Below, piece after piece: positions 15,797-25,062 of a stretch of 64,000 nucleotides of DNA. Made by a program: the position numbers and the translations under genes. The stretch comes from Roseivivax sediminis (GTDB lineage Bacteria > Pseudomonadota > Alphaproteobacteria > Rhodobacterales > Rhodobacteraceae). How positions within the stretch are numbered: position 1 is the stretch's first letter; each line of letters begins with the position of its first letter. The DNA lies in assembly GCF_900112685.1 (NCBI RefSeq), contig NZ_FOMS01000009.1, positions 69,501 through 133,500 on the forward strand, read 5' to 3'. The notes under the pieces were generated by a model. That model ran no database searches, was not told where the DNA came from, and worked only from the letters and a program-made list of their open reading frames with translations.

Positions 15797-16558
15797 TCAG
15801 ACGACCAGGCGGCCGTCGAGGAAGTCCCGCGCCGCGCGCGTCGACGGCGCGGCGAAGAACGTATCGGCCGGCGCGTGCTCCGCCATCCGGCCCCGGTTGA
15901 GGAAGACCACGTCGTCCGCCAGCCGCCGGGCCTGGCCGATGTCGTGGGTGACGATGACGACGCGGGTGCCGGCGGCGCCGGCCTCCGCGACGATCGCCTC
16001 GATCCGCTGGACCGAGCCGGGATCGAGGCTCGCGGTGGGCTCGTCGAGAAACAGCATCTCCGGCTCCAGCGCCAACGCGCGCGCGAGCGCGAGGCGCTGC
16101 TTCTCGCCGCCGGACAGCAGCCGCGCCGGCTGCGCCGCCTTGCCCGCAAGCCCGACATGATCGAGCATCGCGTCGCGGCGCGAGCGGTCCTTGCGCCGCG
16201 CCTTCAGCACGAAGTCGAGATTGGCCGCCACCGACCGCCGCAACAGAACCGGCGTCTGGAAGACCAGCGCCTGCCGGCGGGTGACCGCCGTGCCCGGCGC
16301 ATGTCCGTTCCAGTCGATCGTGCCGCCACAGGGCGCCTCCAGCCCGTGCAGAAGGCGCAGAAGCAGGCTCTTGCCGGCGCCGTTGGGCCCCATGATTGCG
16401 GTGCAGCCTGTCGGTCCCAGATCGAGGTCGAGCCCGTCGATCAGCGCGCGCCCGCCGAGGACGACCGTCAGCCCCCGCGCGCGCAGCGGCAGGAGCGGCC
16501 CGGCCGGCGCCGCCTCGCGCGCGCCGAGGCCGGTGAAGGCGAGCGTGGCGTCAGACAT
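15797..16558 (-). CDS. tupC: Tungstate ABC transporter ATP-binding protein
   Basis: This is a 253-residue ABC ATPase with Walker A GPNGAGKS, a Q-loop near LVFQTP, signature LSGGEKQR, Walker B MLFLDEPTAS and a switch His in VTHD. Its start overlaps the end of tupB by 8 bases, and tupA follows after 17 bases. It powers uptake through TupB. The unusual N-terminal extension of about 25 residues before the nucleotide-binding domain has no evident motif. Confidence 0.9.
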   Translation of the reverse strand: MSDATLAFTGLGAREAAPAGPLLPLRARGLTVVLGGRALIDGLDLDLGPTGCTAIMGPNGAGKSLLLRLLHGLEAPCGGTIDWNGHAPGTAVTRRQALVFQTPVLLRRSVAANLDFVLKARRKDRSRRDAMLDHVGLAGKAAQPARLLSGGEKQRLALARALALEPEMLFLDEPTASLDPGSVQRIEAIVAEAGAAGTRVVIVTHDIGQARRLADDVVFLNRGRMAEHAPADTFFAAPSTRAARDFLDGRLVV

Positions 16559-17258
16559 AGGCGTACCGTGCCGCGGTGGACCGCACCCCCTGCACCGCCG
16601 CGTTGACGCCGAGCGCCAGCGCCATCAGCACGATGCCCAGCGCCAGCGCCATCGGCAGCGCGCCCTTGGAGGTCTCGAGCGCGATGGCCGTGGTCATCAC
16701 CCGCGTCAGATGGTCGATATTGCCGCCGACGATCATCACCGCGCCGACCTCTGCCACCGCGCGGCCGAAACCGGCGAGCGCCACGGTCAGCAGCGGGTAG
16801 CGCGCATCCCACAGAAGCGCCGCAATGGTCTGCCCCCGAGTGAGGCAGAGCGACCGGAACTGCGCGTCGTATTCGGAATGCATGTCCTCCAGCACCTGCC
16901 GCGACAGCGCCGCCACGATGGGCGCGATCAGGATCGTCTGCGCGATGATCATCGCGCCGGGCGTGTAAAGGAGGCCGAGAAAACCCAGCGGCCCCGCCCG
17001 CGACAGGTGCAGGTAGACGATCAGCCCCACCACCACCGGCGGCAGGCCCATGAGCGCGTTCATCAGCGTCAGCACCGCGCCCCGACCGCGAAAGCGCGTG
17101 ACCGCGACCAGCGCGCCCAGCGGCAGGCCGATCATGCAGGCAACGAGCGTGGCCGACAGGCTGACCTGCAGCGACAGGCCGACGATCTCCACGAGGTCGG
17201 GATCGCCCGAGGCGACGAGATCGACTGCAAGGCCGAGGGCCTCTGTCATGTCCTGCAT
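16551..17258 (-). CDS. tupB: Tungstate ABC transporter permease
   Basis: This is a 235-residue permease of the MetI-like superfamily with five to six membrane helices and the EAA loop region (GRAVAEVGAVMIVGGN), characteristic of TupB/ModB-type permeases. The start is placed at the ATG at 17258; the ATG at 17249 has a comparable ribosome site, and a TTG further upstream at 17294 is less likely. It is the first gene of the tup operon. The upstream FAD gene is also on the minus strand, 81 bases away. Confidence 0.88.
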   Translation of the reverse strand: MQDMTEALGLAVDLVASGDPDLVEIVGLSLQVSLSATLVACMIGLPLGALVAVTRFRGRGAVLTLMNALMGLPPVVVGLIVYLHLSRAGPLGFLGLLYTPGAMIIAQTILIAPIVAALSRQVLEDMHSEYDAQFRSLCLTRGQTIAALLWDARYPLLTVALAGFGRAVAEVGAVMIVGGNIDHLTRVMTTAIALETSKGALPMALALGIVLMALALGVNAAVQGVRSTAARYAYV

Positions 17259-17339
17259 ACTTTCCGCACCCCACGGAAGTCGGAATTTATGCAAGCTAAC
17301 AACAGGAGGCCCGGCGCGGCAAGCCCGGAATGTGGTCGC

Positions 17340-18380
17340 TCAGAGCGACGCTTCCACCCTGAAGGCCTGCGGAATCTCATCGAGCCCCTCCAGAACGAGA
17401 TCCGCAAGCACCTCCGCGCAGCGCGGCGCGACGCCGAAGCCGATCTTGAAGCCGCCATTGGCAACGAAATGCCCGGGACGACCGGGCCAGGGGCCGAGCA
17501 TCGGCGCGCGGCTGCGCGCGCGGGGGCGCACCCCTGCCCAACGTTGCAGAATCTCCGCGCCCGCCAGGACGGGAAGCACTTGCACGGCGTGATCCGCCAG
17601 GGCGTCGGCGGCTTCGTCGGTGGCGGCGGGGTCTTCGAACTCCCGCTCCGAGGTGGATCCAAGCGCCACCGTGCCGTCGTCGTGCGGCACGATGTGCAGG
17701 CCGTCCGCGAAGACCTGCGGCACCGCGCCCGCGTCGTGGCGCAGAAGCAGCGCCTGCCCCTTCACGCCGGTGCCGGCGGGGCGGCCGGCATCGTTCACGA
17801 TGTCAGAGAGGCCGCGCCAGCCGGTGGCCCAGATCACGGCGCCTTCGTCCGGCCCCTCCGGATCGATCCGCGCCCCGCGCACGCGCAGGGCGGCCGCCAG
17901 CGCCGCGCAGGCGCGGGCGGGGTGCAGCCGGGCGGTGAGCGTGTCGCGCACCAGCCAGCCGGTCGGCGAGACCGGGGCGAAGGGGCCCGCCTCATCGGCC
18001 GGAATGACCTCCCACACCGCGCGGCCCTGCCAATGCGCTTGGGCCCCGGCGATCCGGTCCCGGGCGCGCTCCAGCGCCGCGTCGTCCCCGATCGGCTGCA
18101 GCCGTCCGAGCCGGGCATAGCCGGGATCGACGCCGCCGGTCTGCTGCACCTCGGACCAGAACCCTTCGGCCATCAGCAGGCTTTCGAGCTGGAAGGCCTT
18201 CTTGGGGTTCCAGGTCTCCGGCACGTGCGGGGCGAGCGCGCCGACCACCCCGCCGGAGGCACCGGCTGCGACGCCATGCGGGTCGATCACCCGCACCCGC
18301 GCGCCGCGCCGGACGCAGGCCCATGCCACCGAAAGGCCGAAGATTCCCGCCCCGCGCACCGTAACGTCCGCCTGTGTCAT
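17340..18380 (-). CDS. FAD-dependent oxidoreductase, stand-alone counterpart of the MnmC C-terminal domain
   Basis: This is a 346-residue DAO-family flavoprotein with an N-terminal dinucleotide-binding motif (VRGAGIFGLSVAW) and a closing glycine-rich FVANGGFKIGFG segment. In gammaproteobacteria the bifunctional MnmC has a C-terminal FAD domain that converts cmnm5s2U34 to nm5s2U34 in tRNA, and an N-terminal methyltransferase. Here the methyltransferase half (MnmD) is the divergent neighbour, 47 bases away, which supports a tRNA role. A glycine or amino-acid oxidase of the same superfamily is the alternative. Confidence 0.75.
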   Translation of the reverse strand: MTQADVTVRGAGIFGLSVAWACVRRGARVRVIDPHGVAAGASGGVVGALAPHVPETWNPKKAFQLESLLMAEGFWSEVQQTGGVDPGYARLGRLQPIGDDAALERARDRIAGAQAHWQGRAVWEVIPADEAGPFAPVSPTGWLVRDTLTARLHPARACAALAAALRVRGARIDPEGPDEGAVIWATGWRGLSDIVNDAGRPAGTGVKGQALLLRHDAGAVPQVFADGLHIVPHDDGTVALGSTSEREFEDPAATDEAADALADHAVQVLPVLAGAEILQRWAGVRPRARSRAPMLGPWPGRPGHFVANGGFKIGFGVAPRCAEVLADLVLEGLDEIPQAFRVEASL

Positions 18381-18427
18381 CCTCGATACCTTCCGCTTTG
18401 CCGTGTCATCACCTAATCGGTGCGTTC

Positions 18428-19111
18428 ATGAGCGACCAGCCCGACACCGTCTGGCGCGACGGCCGTGTGCCGGTCTCGCGCCGTTTCGACGATCCGTATT
18501 ATTCGCTGGAGGACGGTCTGGCGGAGACGCGGCACGTGTTCCTGTCGGGCAACGACCTGCCGGAGCGGTTCCGGGACGGCTTCCGCATCGCCGAGCTCGG
18601 CTTCGGCACCGGGCTGAACCTTCTCGCCGCGCTGGCGCTCTGGCGCGCCGCCGGCGTGGGCGGCCGCCTGATCTATACCAGCTTCGAAGCCTATCCGTTG
18701 GCGCCTGCCGAGATGGTGCGCGCGCAGGCCGCGTTCCCGGAGGTGGCCGCCCTGTCGGCGGAACTGGCGCCGCATTGGGGCGCAGAGAGAATCGAGCTGC
18801 CGGACCTCGACTTCCGGCTGATCGCCGGGGATGCGCGCGCGACATTGCCGGACTGGGACGGGGCGGCCGATGCCTGGTTCCTCGACGGGTTTTCCCCGGC
18901 CAAGAACCCAGAGCTGTGGGGGGCGGAGCTGATGGCCGAAGTGGCGCGGCACACCGCGCCGGGCGGCACCGCGGCCAGCTATACCGCCGCCGGGCACGTG
19001 CGCCGGGCGCTCGACGCGGGCGGCCTTGTGACCACCCGCGTGCCGGGCTACGGGCGCAAACGGCACATGACCGTCGCCCGAAAGGCCGCCCCCGGAAAGG
19101 CCATCCCATGA
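18428..19111 (+). CDS. mnmD: tRNA 5-methylaminomethyl-2-thiouridine methyltransferase MnmD
   Basis: This is a 227-residue SAM-dependent methyltransferase matching the N-terminal half of MnmC. It shows the SAM-binding ELGFGTGLN motif and the family hallmark DAWFLDGFSPAKNPELW. It methylates nm5s2U34 at the wobble position of tRNAs to mnm5s2U34. The ATG at 18428 follows directly on the divergent promoter region. The stop overlaps the next gene by ATGA, an odd pairing with a transporter. Confidence 0.92.
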   Translation: MSDQPDTVWRDGRVPVSRRFDDPYYSLEDGLAETRHVFLSGNDLPERFRDGFRIAELGFGTGLNLLAALALWRAAGVGGRLIYTSFEAYPLAPAEMVRAQAAFPEVAALSAELAPHWGAERIELPDLDFRLIAGDARATLPDWDGAADAWFLDGFSPAKNPELWGAELMAEVARHTAPGGTAASYTAAGHVRRALDAGGLVTTRVPGYGRKRHMTVARKAAPGKAIP

Positions 19112-19977
19112 CGCGCAACGACACCCGCCTCGGCATCTGGCTGATGGTGACGACGACGCTGATCTTCGCGGCGCAGGACGGGCTGTCGCGCCACTTGGCG
19201 GACAATTACAACGTCTTCATGGTGGTGATGATCCGCTACTGGTTCTTCGCCGCCTTCGTGATCGCCATCGCCCGCCGGCAGGCCGGCAGCGTCCGCGCCG
19301 CCGCACGCTCGGCGCAGCCGCTCCTGCAGGCGTTCCGCAGCGCGCTCCTGGCGCTCGAGATCATGGTGATGGTGCTGGGCTTCGTCTTCCTCGGCCTTGT
19401 GGAGAGCCACGCTGTCTTCGCCTGCTATCCCTTGCTGATCGGCGCGCTGTCGGGGCCGGTCCTGGGCGAACGGATGGGCTGGCGCCGCTGGGCGGCGACC
19501 GGCGTGGGCTTCGTCGGCGTGATCATCGTGCTGCAGCCCTCGGGCGGCGTGTTCTCGCCCTACGCGGCGATCCCGCTGCTGGCGGCGCTGATGTTCGCGC
19601 TCTACGGGCTGCTCAACCGCTACGTCGCGCGCAAGGACGACGCGGCGACCTCTTTTTTCTGGACCGGCACGGTGGGCGCCGTGGTCTCGACCGCCATCGG
19701 CATCTGGTTCTGGGAGCCGATGACGCGGCCCGACTGGGTGATGATGGCGGTCCTGTGCGTGACCGGCGCGCTGGGGCATTTCACGCTGATCAAGACCTAC
19801 GAGGTGGCCGAGGCGGGCGCGGTGCAGCCCTTCGCCTATCTGCAACTGGTCTTCGCCTCGACGCTGGGACTCGTGGTCTTCGGCGAGGCGCTGCGCCCCA
19901 ACGTGGTGATCGGCGCGACGATCATCGTGGCCGCGGGGCTGTTCACCTTCTGGCGCGAGCGCGTGGCGAAGGGGTGA
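19108..19977 (+). CDS. DMT-superfamily (EamA) transporter
   Basis: This is a 289-residue protein with ten predicted membrane helices in two EamA halves. It is a drug/metabolite transporter of unknown substrate. The start overlaps mnmD by ATGA, so it is translationally coupled to it. Hairpin element copy B follows the stop by 23 bases. Confidence 0.9.
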   Translation: MTRNDTRLGIWLMVTTTLIFAAQDGLSRHLADNYNVFMVVMIRYWFFAAFVIAIARRQAGSVRAAARSAQPLLQAFRSALLALEIMVMVLGFVFLGLVESHAVFACYPLLIGALSGPVLGERMGWRRWAATGVGFVGVIIVLQPSGGVFSPYAAIPLLAALMFALYGLLNRYVARKDDAATSFFWTGTVGAVVSTAIGIWFWEPMTRPDWVMMAVLCVTGALGHFTLIKTYEVAEAGAVQPFAYLQLVFASTLGLVVFGEALRPNVVIGATIIVAAGLFTFWRERVAKG

Positions 19978-20000
19978 CGGTGCGCATCGTTGGGAGGTGC

Positions 20001-20056
20001 GGGAGCGAGGGGCCAGCCCCTCGCGCTCCCCGGGATATTTACGGGCAGATGAAAGC
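20001..20056 (+). repeat. Dispersed intergenic hairpin element, copy B
   Basis: The stem GAGGGGC/GCCCCTC (20007-20013 with 20016-20022), extended by GGGAGC/GCTCCC, is followed by CCGGGATATTT and GGGCAGATGAAAG. It lies just after the EamA transporter stop on the same strand. Confidence 0.75.
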
Positions 20057-20109
20057 CGGGGCGGCGCGAGAGGGTGCGGGGTGGGACTCTGCGGGCGTGG
20101 AGCCGCGCC

Positions 20110-22083
20110 TCACTCTCCGAGGGGGAGGAGCGTTGTGCCGGTGAGTTCCTCGGAGAAGGGCACGGGGTGCGGGTCCTGGCCGAGGCGGGCACGGTAGATC
20201 GGCAGGCTCTCGGCGACGCGCATCACGTAGTTCTGCGTCTCCTGGAAGGGGATCGATTCGATGAAGTCGATGACGTCGATCTCGCCCTCGCGGGGGTCGC
20301 CGAAGCGCTCCATCCATTGCAGGGGACGCCCGGGGCCGGCGTTGTAACCCGCGGCCATCATCACGATGTTGCCGTCGAAGCGCCGCGCGAGGTATTCGAG
20401 GTAGGCCGAGCCGAGACGGGCGTTGTAGGCCGGATCCGAGGTCAGGCGGGAGACCGAGTAGGTCTCTCCGATCCAGCCGGAGACATCGCGCGCGGTGCCC
20501 GGCATCAGCTGCATCAGGCCGCGCGCGCCGGCATGGCTGACCACCACCGGGTCGAATTCCGATTCGCGGCGCGCGATGGCGAGGACGAGTTCCGTCGGCA
20601 CCGGGAAGCGGCGATCGGCGAAGCTGGGAACGGCGTAGTACGGGCCGTGAACCTCCAGCCCCGCCTGGGCGGCGCGCTTGCCGACCATGACCTGGATGTG
20701 CGGGCGGTTCATTTCCTCGAGCATGGCGCCGAGGCGGGCGATCTCCTCGGGCGCGAGGCTTTCCGACAGGTGGGTGAAGAAACGCTCTGCCAGGTAGTCC
20801 TGGTTGGCGGCGAGCAGCATCACCGCGGCCCTGAAGACGCTGGACTCGGTGAAGGCGGCGTCCTGCCATTCCGTCGGGCCCGCGCCGGAGAGGCCGGGAT
20901 CGGGCGGCATCCCGGCCTTCTCTGCAGCCAGCAGGCCGTAGAAAGCGGTCTGGTACTGCCCGCCGAATTCGTAGGCCTCCTGCGCGGCCTCGGCGTTGCC
21001 GGCGGCCTCTTCGGCGCGGCCGATCCAGTAGCCGGCGCGCCCCAGGGAGATCGGCGTATCCACGGAGGTGCGGAAATTGCGGAAATGCTCTGCCGCGAGC
21101 TCCGGCCGGTCGAGGAACCGCAGGGCGATGTAGCCGGAAAGCCATTCGAGGTCGGCGTAGTCGTAGTCGCCCGTCGGCACCATGTAGTGGCTCGCCGCGA
21201 CGCGGTAGGCTGTCTCGTGCTCGCCCGCGCGCATCGTCTGGCGGGTCAGCTGGCGACGGCGCGACGCCCAGGCGGCCGGCTCGCCGAGCGCTTCGGCATC
21301 GGTGGAGCGCTCCAGCAGGAAATCGATGGCGTCGTCGTCGCGGCCCTTGCGCACGCGCCATTCGAAACGGTCATGGGCCAGGCCCGGATCGCCGGTGAGT
21401 CGCTCGGGCACCGCCGCGATCTTGGTGTCCACGCCCGGCGCCATGTCCTGCAGCGCGATTCGCGCCTCGGCCAGCGCGCGCCGCCCGTCGTCCACGAGGT
21501 TGACCACCCGGCGGGCGTTCACCGTCCAGCCGTTCCAGAGCGTCATGTCGAGCCGCGCGGCGTGGTGCGGGCGCAGAAGGTCGCCGTGATCGGCGAGGAA
21601 GGCCGCCGTCTCCTCGGCCGAAAGGGCCAGCGTGCGCCAGGCCAGCACGATCGTCACCTCGGCGAGCCCGACCTCGCCGGCATCGGTCAGCGCGCGCGCA
21701 TAGGACAATGCGCCGCTTCCGGTCTGCGGCAGGTGATCGGCGAAAAACGCGCGCACGTCGGCATGCGGGGCGGTGGTGATCGCCTCCTCGCTCTTCTCGC
21801 GCAGGTAATCCATGCCCGGCCAGTCGGCGTTGCGGTCGATGAAGTCCTGCACCTGCGCGGCGTCGCCCTTGCCATCGCGCAGGTAGTGCCAGAGGATCAC
21901 GTCGACGGCGACCTGGCCGTCGCCGCGCGCCTCGATCAGCGCACCGGCCCAGTCTCCCTGGCGCATCATGTCCATCGCCCGGCCGAGGGCGCGCGCCTCC
22001 TGCGCGACGGCCGGACCGGGCGCGATGGCGAGCGGTGCGAGAAGCAGGAACGGCAGGAGAAGCCAGGCCCGGAGTCGCGACAT
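20110..22083 (-). CDS. slt: Soluble lytic murein transglycosylase (Slt family)
   Basis: This is a 657-residue periplasmic protein. A signal peptide (MSRLRAWLLL to AVAQ) is followed by a long helical superhelix and a C-terminal SLT domain. The catalytic Glu is in ARRESEFDP (Glu507), and the GLMQLMPGTA and YNAGPGR motifs follow. It cleaves peptidoglycan glycan strands with formation of 1,6-anhydromuramic acid. The start at 22083 is chosen for the signal peptide; an upstream ATG 48 bases earlier would bury it. It is divergent from dapA. Confidence 0.92.
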   Translation of the reverse strand: MSRLRAWLLLPFLLLAPLAIAPGPAVAQEARALGRAMDMMRQGDWAGALIEARGDGQVAVDVILWHYLRDGKGDAAQVQDFIDRNADWPGMDYLREKSEEAITTAPHADVRAFFADHLPQTGSGALSYARALTDAGEVGLAEVTIVLAWRTLALSAEETAAFLADHGDLLRPHHAARLDMTLWNGWTVNARRVVNLVDDGRRALAEARIALQDMAPGVDTKIAAVPERLTGDPGLAHDRFEWRVRKGRDDDAIDFLLERSTDAEALGEPAAWASRRRQLTRQTMRAGEHETAYRVAASHYMVPTGDYDYADLEWLSGYIALRFLDRPELAAEHFRNFRTSVDTPISLGRAGYWIGRAEEAAGNAEAAQEAYEFGGQYQTAFYGLLAAEKAGMPPDPGLSGAGPTEWQDAAFTESSVFRAAVMLLAANQDYLAERFFTHLSESLAPEEIARLGAMLEEMNRPHIQVMVGKRAAQAGLEVHGPYYAVPSFADRRFPVPTELVLAIARRESEFDPVVVSHAGARGLMQLMPGTARDVSGWIGETYSVSRLTSDPAYNARLGSAYLEYLARRFDGNIVMMAAGYNAGPGRPLQWMERFGDPREGEIDVIDFIESIPFQETQNYVMRVAESLPIYRARLGQDPHPVPFSEELTGTTLLPLGE

Positions 22084-22225
22084 AAGCTTGCAATTTCCAA
22101 AACGAGAGAGGATAGACACGGCCCGGAGCATACCGAAGCGTGCCGGACCCTCAACTCACGACTGCGACAGGGACGGCCTGCCTCCGGGATGCGACCGGAA
22201 GCAACGATGAAGCAAGGAGCGTGTC

Positions 22226-23101
22226 ATGTTCAAGGGGTCGATGGTCGCCCTCGTCACGCCGTTCAAGGACGGCGCGGTGGATTTCGAGACGCTCAAACGC
22301 CTTGTCGACTGGCACGTGGACCAGGGCACCCGCGCGCTGGTGCCTGTGGGCACCACCGGAGAGAGCCCGACGCTCAGCCACGAGGAGCACGAGGCGGTCG
22401 TCGAGACCGTGGTCACCGCGGCCGCGGGGCGCCTGCCGGTGATCGCCGGCGCGGGGTCGAACAACACCACCGAGGCGATGCGCTTCATGATGCACGCCGA
22501 ACGCGTCGGCGCGGACGGTGCGCTGGTGGTGACGCCCTATTACAACAAGCCGACCCAGGCGGGGCTGTATGCGCATTTCAAGATGCTGCACGATTCCTGC
22601 AATCTGCCGATCATCATCTACAACATTCCCGGCCGGTCGGCCGTGGACATGACGCCGGTGACGATGGGCGAGCTGGCCAAGCTGCCGCGCATCGTCGGGG
22701 TAAAGGACGCGACCGGGGACATCGCCCGCGTCTCGGCACAGCGGATCACCTGCGGGCCGGACTTCCTGCAGATCTCGGGCGAGGACGCGACCGCGCACGG
22801 CTTTAACGCGCAGGGCGGGATCGGCGTGATCTCGGTCACCGCCAACGTGGCACCGCGGCTGTGTTCGGACGTGCAGGAGGCGTGCCTGTCCGGCGACTAT
22901 CAGCGCGCGCTGGAGCTGCAGGACCGGCTGATGCCGCTGCACCACGCGATCTTCACCGAGCCGGGCCTGTGCGGCGCGAAATACGCCATGGCGCGGCTGG
23001 GCCTGTGCGAGGAAGAGGTGCGCGTGCCGCTGGTGCCGCTCACCCCCGAGACGCGCGAGAAGGTGGATATCGGGCTGCGACATGCGGGGCTGCTGAACTG
23101 A
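22226..23101 (+). CDS. dapA: 4-Hydroxy-tetrahydrodipicolinate synthase
   Basis: This is a 291-residue TIM-barrel aldolase of lysine and diaminopimelate biosynthesis, condensing pyruvate with aspartate semialdehyde. The Schiff-base lysine is Lys160 in VGVKDATGD; the TPYYNKP motif and GTTGESPTL are also present. AAGGAG lies 7 bases before the ATG. In many relatives smpB follows dapA; here a hairpin element and a DUF4174 gene follow instead. Confidence 0.97.
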   Translation: MFKGSMVALVTPFKDGAVDFETLKRLVDWHVDQGTRALVPVGTTGESPTLSHEEHEAVVETVVTAAAGRLPVIAGAGSNNTTEAMRFMMHAERVGADGALVVTPYYNKPTQAGLYAHFKMLHDSCNLPIIIYNIPGRSAVDMTPVTMGELAKLPRIVGVKDATGDIARVSAQRITCGPDFLQISGEDATAHGFNAQGGIGVISVTANVAPRLCSDVQEACLSGDYQRALELQDRLMPLHHAIFTEPGLCGAKYAMARLGLCEEEVRVPLVPLTPETREKVDIGLRHAGLLN

Positions 23102-23110
23102 TCCGGCGGA

Positions 23111-23162
23111 GCGAGGGGCCAGCCCCTCGCGCTCCCCGGAGTATTTGAAGCCCAAAGAAACC
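23111..23162 (+). repeat. Dispersed intergenic hairpin element, copy C
   Basis: GCGAGGGGC/GCCCCTCGC (23111-23119 with 23122-23130) form a 9-bp stem, followed by CCCCGGAGTATTT and GCCCAAAGAAAC, ten bases after the dapA stop. Confidence 0.78.
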
Positions 23163-23241
23163 AGGCTCGGGCGGGCGCTTCGCGCTTGCCCTGTTTGATC
23201 CGTGCGGAGGCAGGGCTGAAAGAGGCCCCACCCGGCGGGGG

Positions 23242-23667
23242 TTAACGAGACATCTCACGGCGGCGCATGGGCATGGCATCGATCGTGGCGAAGAGGTCGT
23301 CGGCGGAGATCGGCGCCGTCTCCGTCCGCTTGACGCCGCCGTCCTTGCCAACGAGCACCATGAGGAAGCCCTCCGGCGCGAAGCGGGCGCGAAGCGCGCC
23401 GCGCGCCTGCGGGTCGGTGTCGGTCAGAACGACGATGTCCCGGTCCGCGAGGCCGGGCGCGGCCGCTGCCAAGGCGGCGCGCTGCGCGGCGTAAGCGGCA
23501 TCCGTATCAGCGTCGGCAAAGAGCAGGACCGGGCGATTCGACCAGCGGTAATCCGACAGCTCGGCGGTGTCCGGCGGCAACGGCGTGACGGTGCCGCTGC
23601 GCTGCGCGTCCGCCGGCGCGGCCAGCGTCAGGCCGAGCGCGGGGACCAAGGCGAGCCATCGTCTCAT
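23242..23667 (-). CDS. DUF4174 domain-containing exported protein
   Basis: This is a 141-residue protein with a signal peptide (cleavage near ADAQ) and a compact thioredoxin-like-looking domain with NRPVLLFAD, a central VVLTDTDP, and the C-terminal EGFLMVLVGKDGGVK and LFATIDAMPMRRREM segments. This pattern matches DUF4174, a family of unknown function common in marine alphaproteobacteria. There is no CxxC redox motif. It sits downstream of the M16 peptidase pair on the same strand, separated by 66 bases. Confidence 0.8.
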   Translation of the reverse strand: MRRWLALVPALGLTLAAPADAQRSGTVTPLPPDTAELSDYRWSNRPVLLFADADTDAAYAAQRAALAAAAPGLADRDIVVLTDTDPQARGALRARFAPEGFLMVLVGKDGGVKRTETAPISADDLFATIDAMPMRRREMSR

Positions 23668-23733
23668 GCGGGCGCCTCCATGCGCTGCGGCATCGCAGGG
23701 CGCCGCCGGCGCGGGCCGGCGGCGGCGGGTGAT

Positions 23734-25062
23734 CTACTGAGTCGCGGTACTCTCGACGCCCTCGGGCTGCCCGACGACGACGAAGTGCAGGTTTTCGGGG
23801 TTCAGGAGCTCTGAAGCGACGCGGTTGAGGTCCTCGATCGTCACCGCCTCCACCTTGTCGTTGCGGGTGGTGACGTAGTCCGGCGACAGGTCCTGCGCCT
23901 GCATCCCGACGAGGATGTCGGCGATCGCGCCGTTGCCGTCGAAGCGCAGAGGATAGGCGCCGGTCAGGTAGGTCTTGGCGGCCTCCAGTTCCTCCTCGGT
24001 GACGCCATCTTCGGCCATCCGGCGCCATTCGCCGCGGACGACGTCGATCGTTTCGGCCATGCGGTCATTGGCCGAAGCGACGCGGCCCATCACCAGGTCG
24101 GCATGGTCGCGGTTGGCCAGGTAGCTGTAGATCCCGTAGGTCAGGCCGCGCTTTTCACGCACCTCTTCCATCAGCCGCGATTCGAAGCTGCCACCGCCGA
24201 GGATGTGATTCATCAGATAGGCGGGGAAGAAGTCCGGATCGTGCCGGTCGATCCCGGCATGGCCGAACAGCGCTACCGATTGCGGCGTCTCGAACGGCAC
24301 GACGGTCACGCCGCCGTCGAGTGCCAGCGACGCCTCGCCCGGCAGCTCCGGCCCGCTTTCCGGCAGGTCTGCGAGGAGCGTGTCGACAAGCTCCGACAGC
24401 TCCTCGGCAGAGATATCGCCGGCGGCGCCGATCAGCACGCGGTCCTGCACCAGCGCGGCCTCGTGCGCCGCGACGATGTCCTCGCGGCCGAGGGCGGTGA
24501 CCGATTCGGTGCTGCCGTTCACGGGTCGTGCATAGGGGTGATCGCCGTAGGTCAGCTCTGCCGCGCGCCGTTCGAGGATCTCGTCCGGGTCCGTTTCGGC
24601 CGCGCGCAGATTGGCGAGCACCTGCGCGCGCACCCGCTCGATCGCGTCCTCGTCGAAGCGCGGCGCGACCAGACTGTCGCGCAGAAGCGCGACCACCTCG
24701 TCCATGTTCTCGGTCAGGAAGCGGGCCGAGACGGATACCGAATCGTGATTTGCGTCGTAACGGAACGTCGCGGCCAGTTGCTCCTGCGCCGCGGCGAAGG
24801 CGCGGGCGTCGCGATCCGCCGCGCCCTCCTCGAGAAGCGCCACCATCAGGTTGGTCGCGCCGCCCTTGCCTTCGCGGTCCAGCACCGCTCCACCCTCGAA
24901 CTGAAGTTCGAGCGAAACGAAGGGCACGCTGTCCTCCTCCACCAGCCAGGCGTCGAAGCCGGCTTCGGAGGTGACCTCCTGGATGTCGACCTCGGCCGCG
25001 ACGGGGCCGGCGAGACCGAGAAGCGCGGCAATCCCAGCGCCGGCGAGCGTCAGACGGATCAT
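23734..25062 (-). CDS. M16-family peptidase homologue lacking the zinc-binding motif
   Basis: This is a 442-residue exported protein with a signal peptide ending AAEV and two M16 (insulinase-like) domains. The place where HxxEH should stand reads NLMVALLEEG, so the zinc ligands are lost. Such a subunit is the non-catalytic partner of a heterodimeric M16 protease, as in bacterial PMPCB-like pairs. The active partner is the overlapping upstream gene (ATGA overlap of 4 bases). Confidence 0.88.
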   Translation of the reverse strand: MIRLTLAGAGIAALLGLAGPVAAEVDIQEVTSEAGFDAWLVEEDSVPFVSLELQFEGGAVLDREGKGGATNLMVALLEEGAADRDARAFAAAQEQLAATFRYDANHDSVSVSARFLTENMDEVVALLRDSLVAPRFDEDAIERVRAQVLANLRAAETDPDEILERRAAELTYGDHPYARPVNGSTESVTALGREDIVAAHEAALVQDRVLIGAAGDISAEELSELVDTLLADLPESGPELPGEASLALDGGVTVVPFETPQSVALFGHAGIDRHDPDFFPAYLMNHILGGGSFESRLMEEVREKRGLTYGIYSYLANRDHADLVMGRVASANDRMAETIDVVRGEWRRMAEDGVTEEELEAAKTYLTGAYPLRFDGNGAIADILVGMQAQDLSPDYVTTRNDKVEAVTIEDLNRVASELLNPENLHFVVVGQPEGVESTATQ

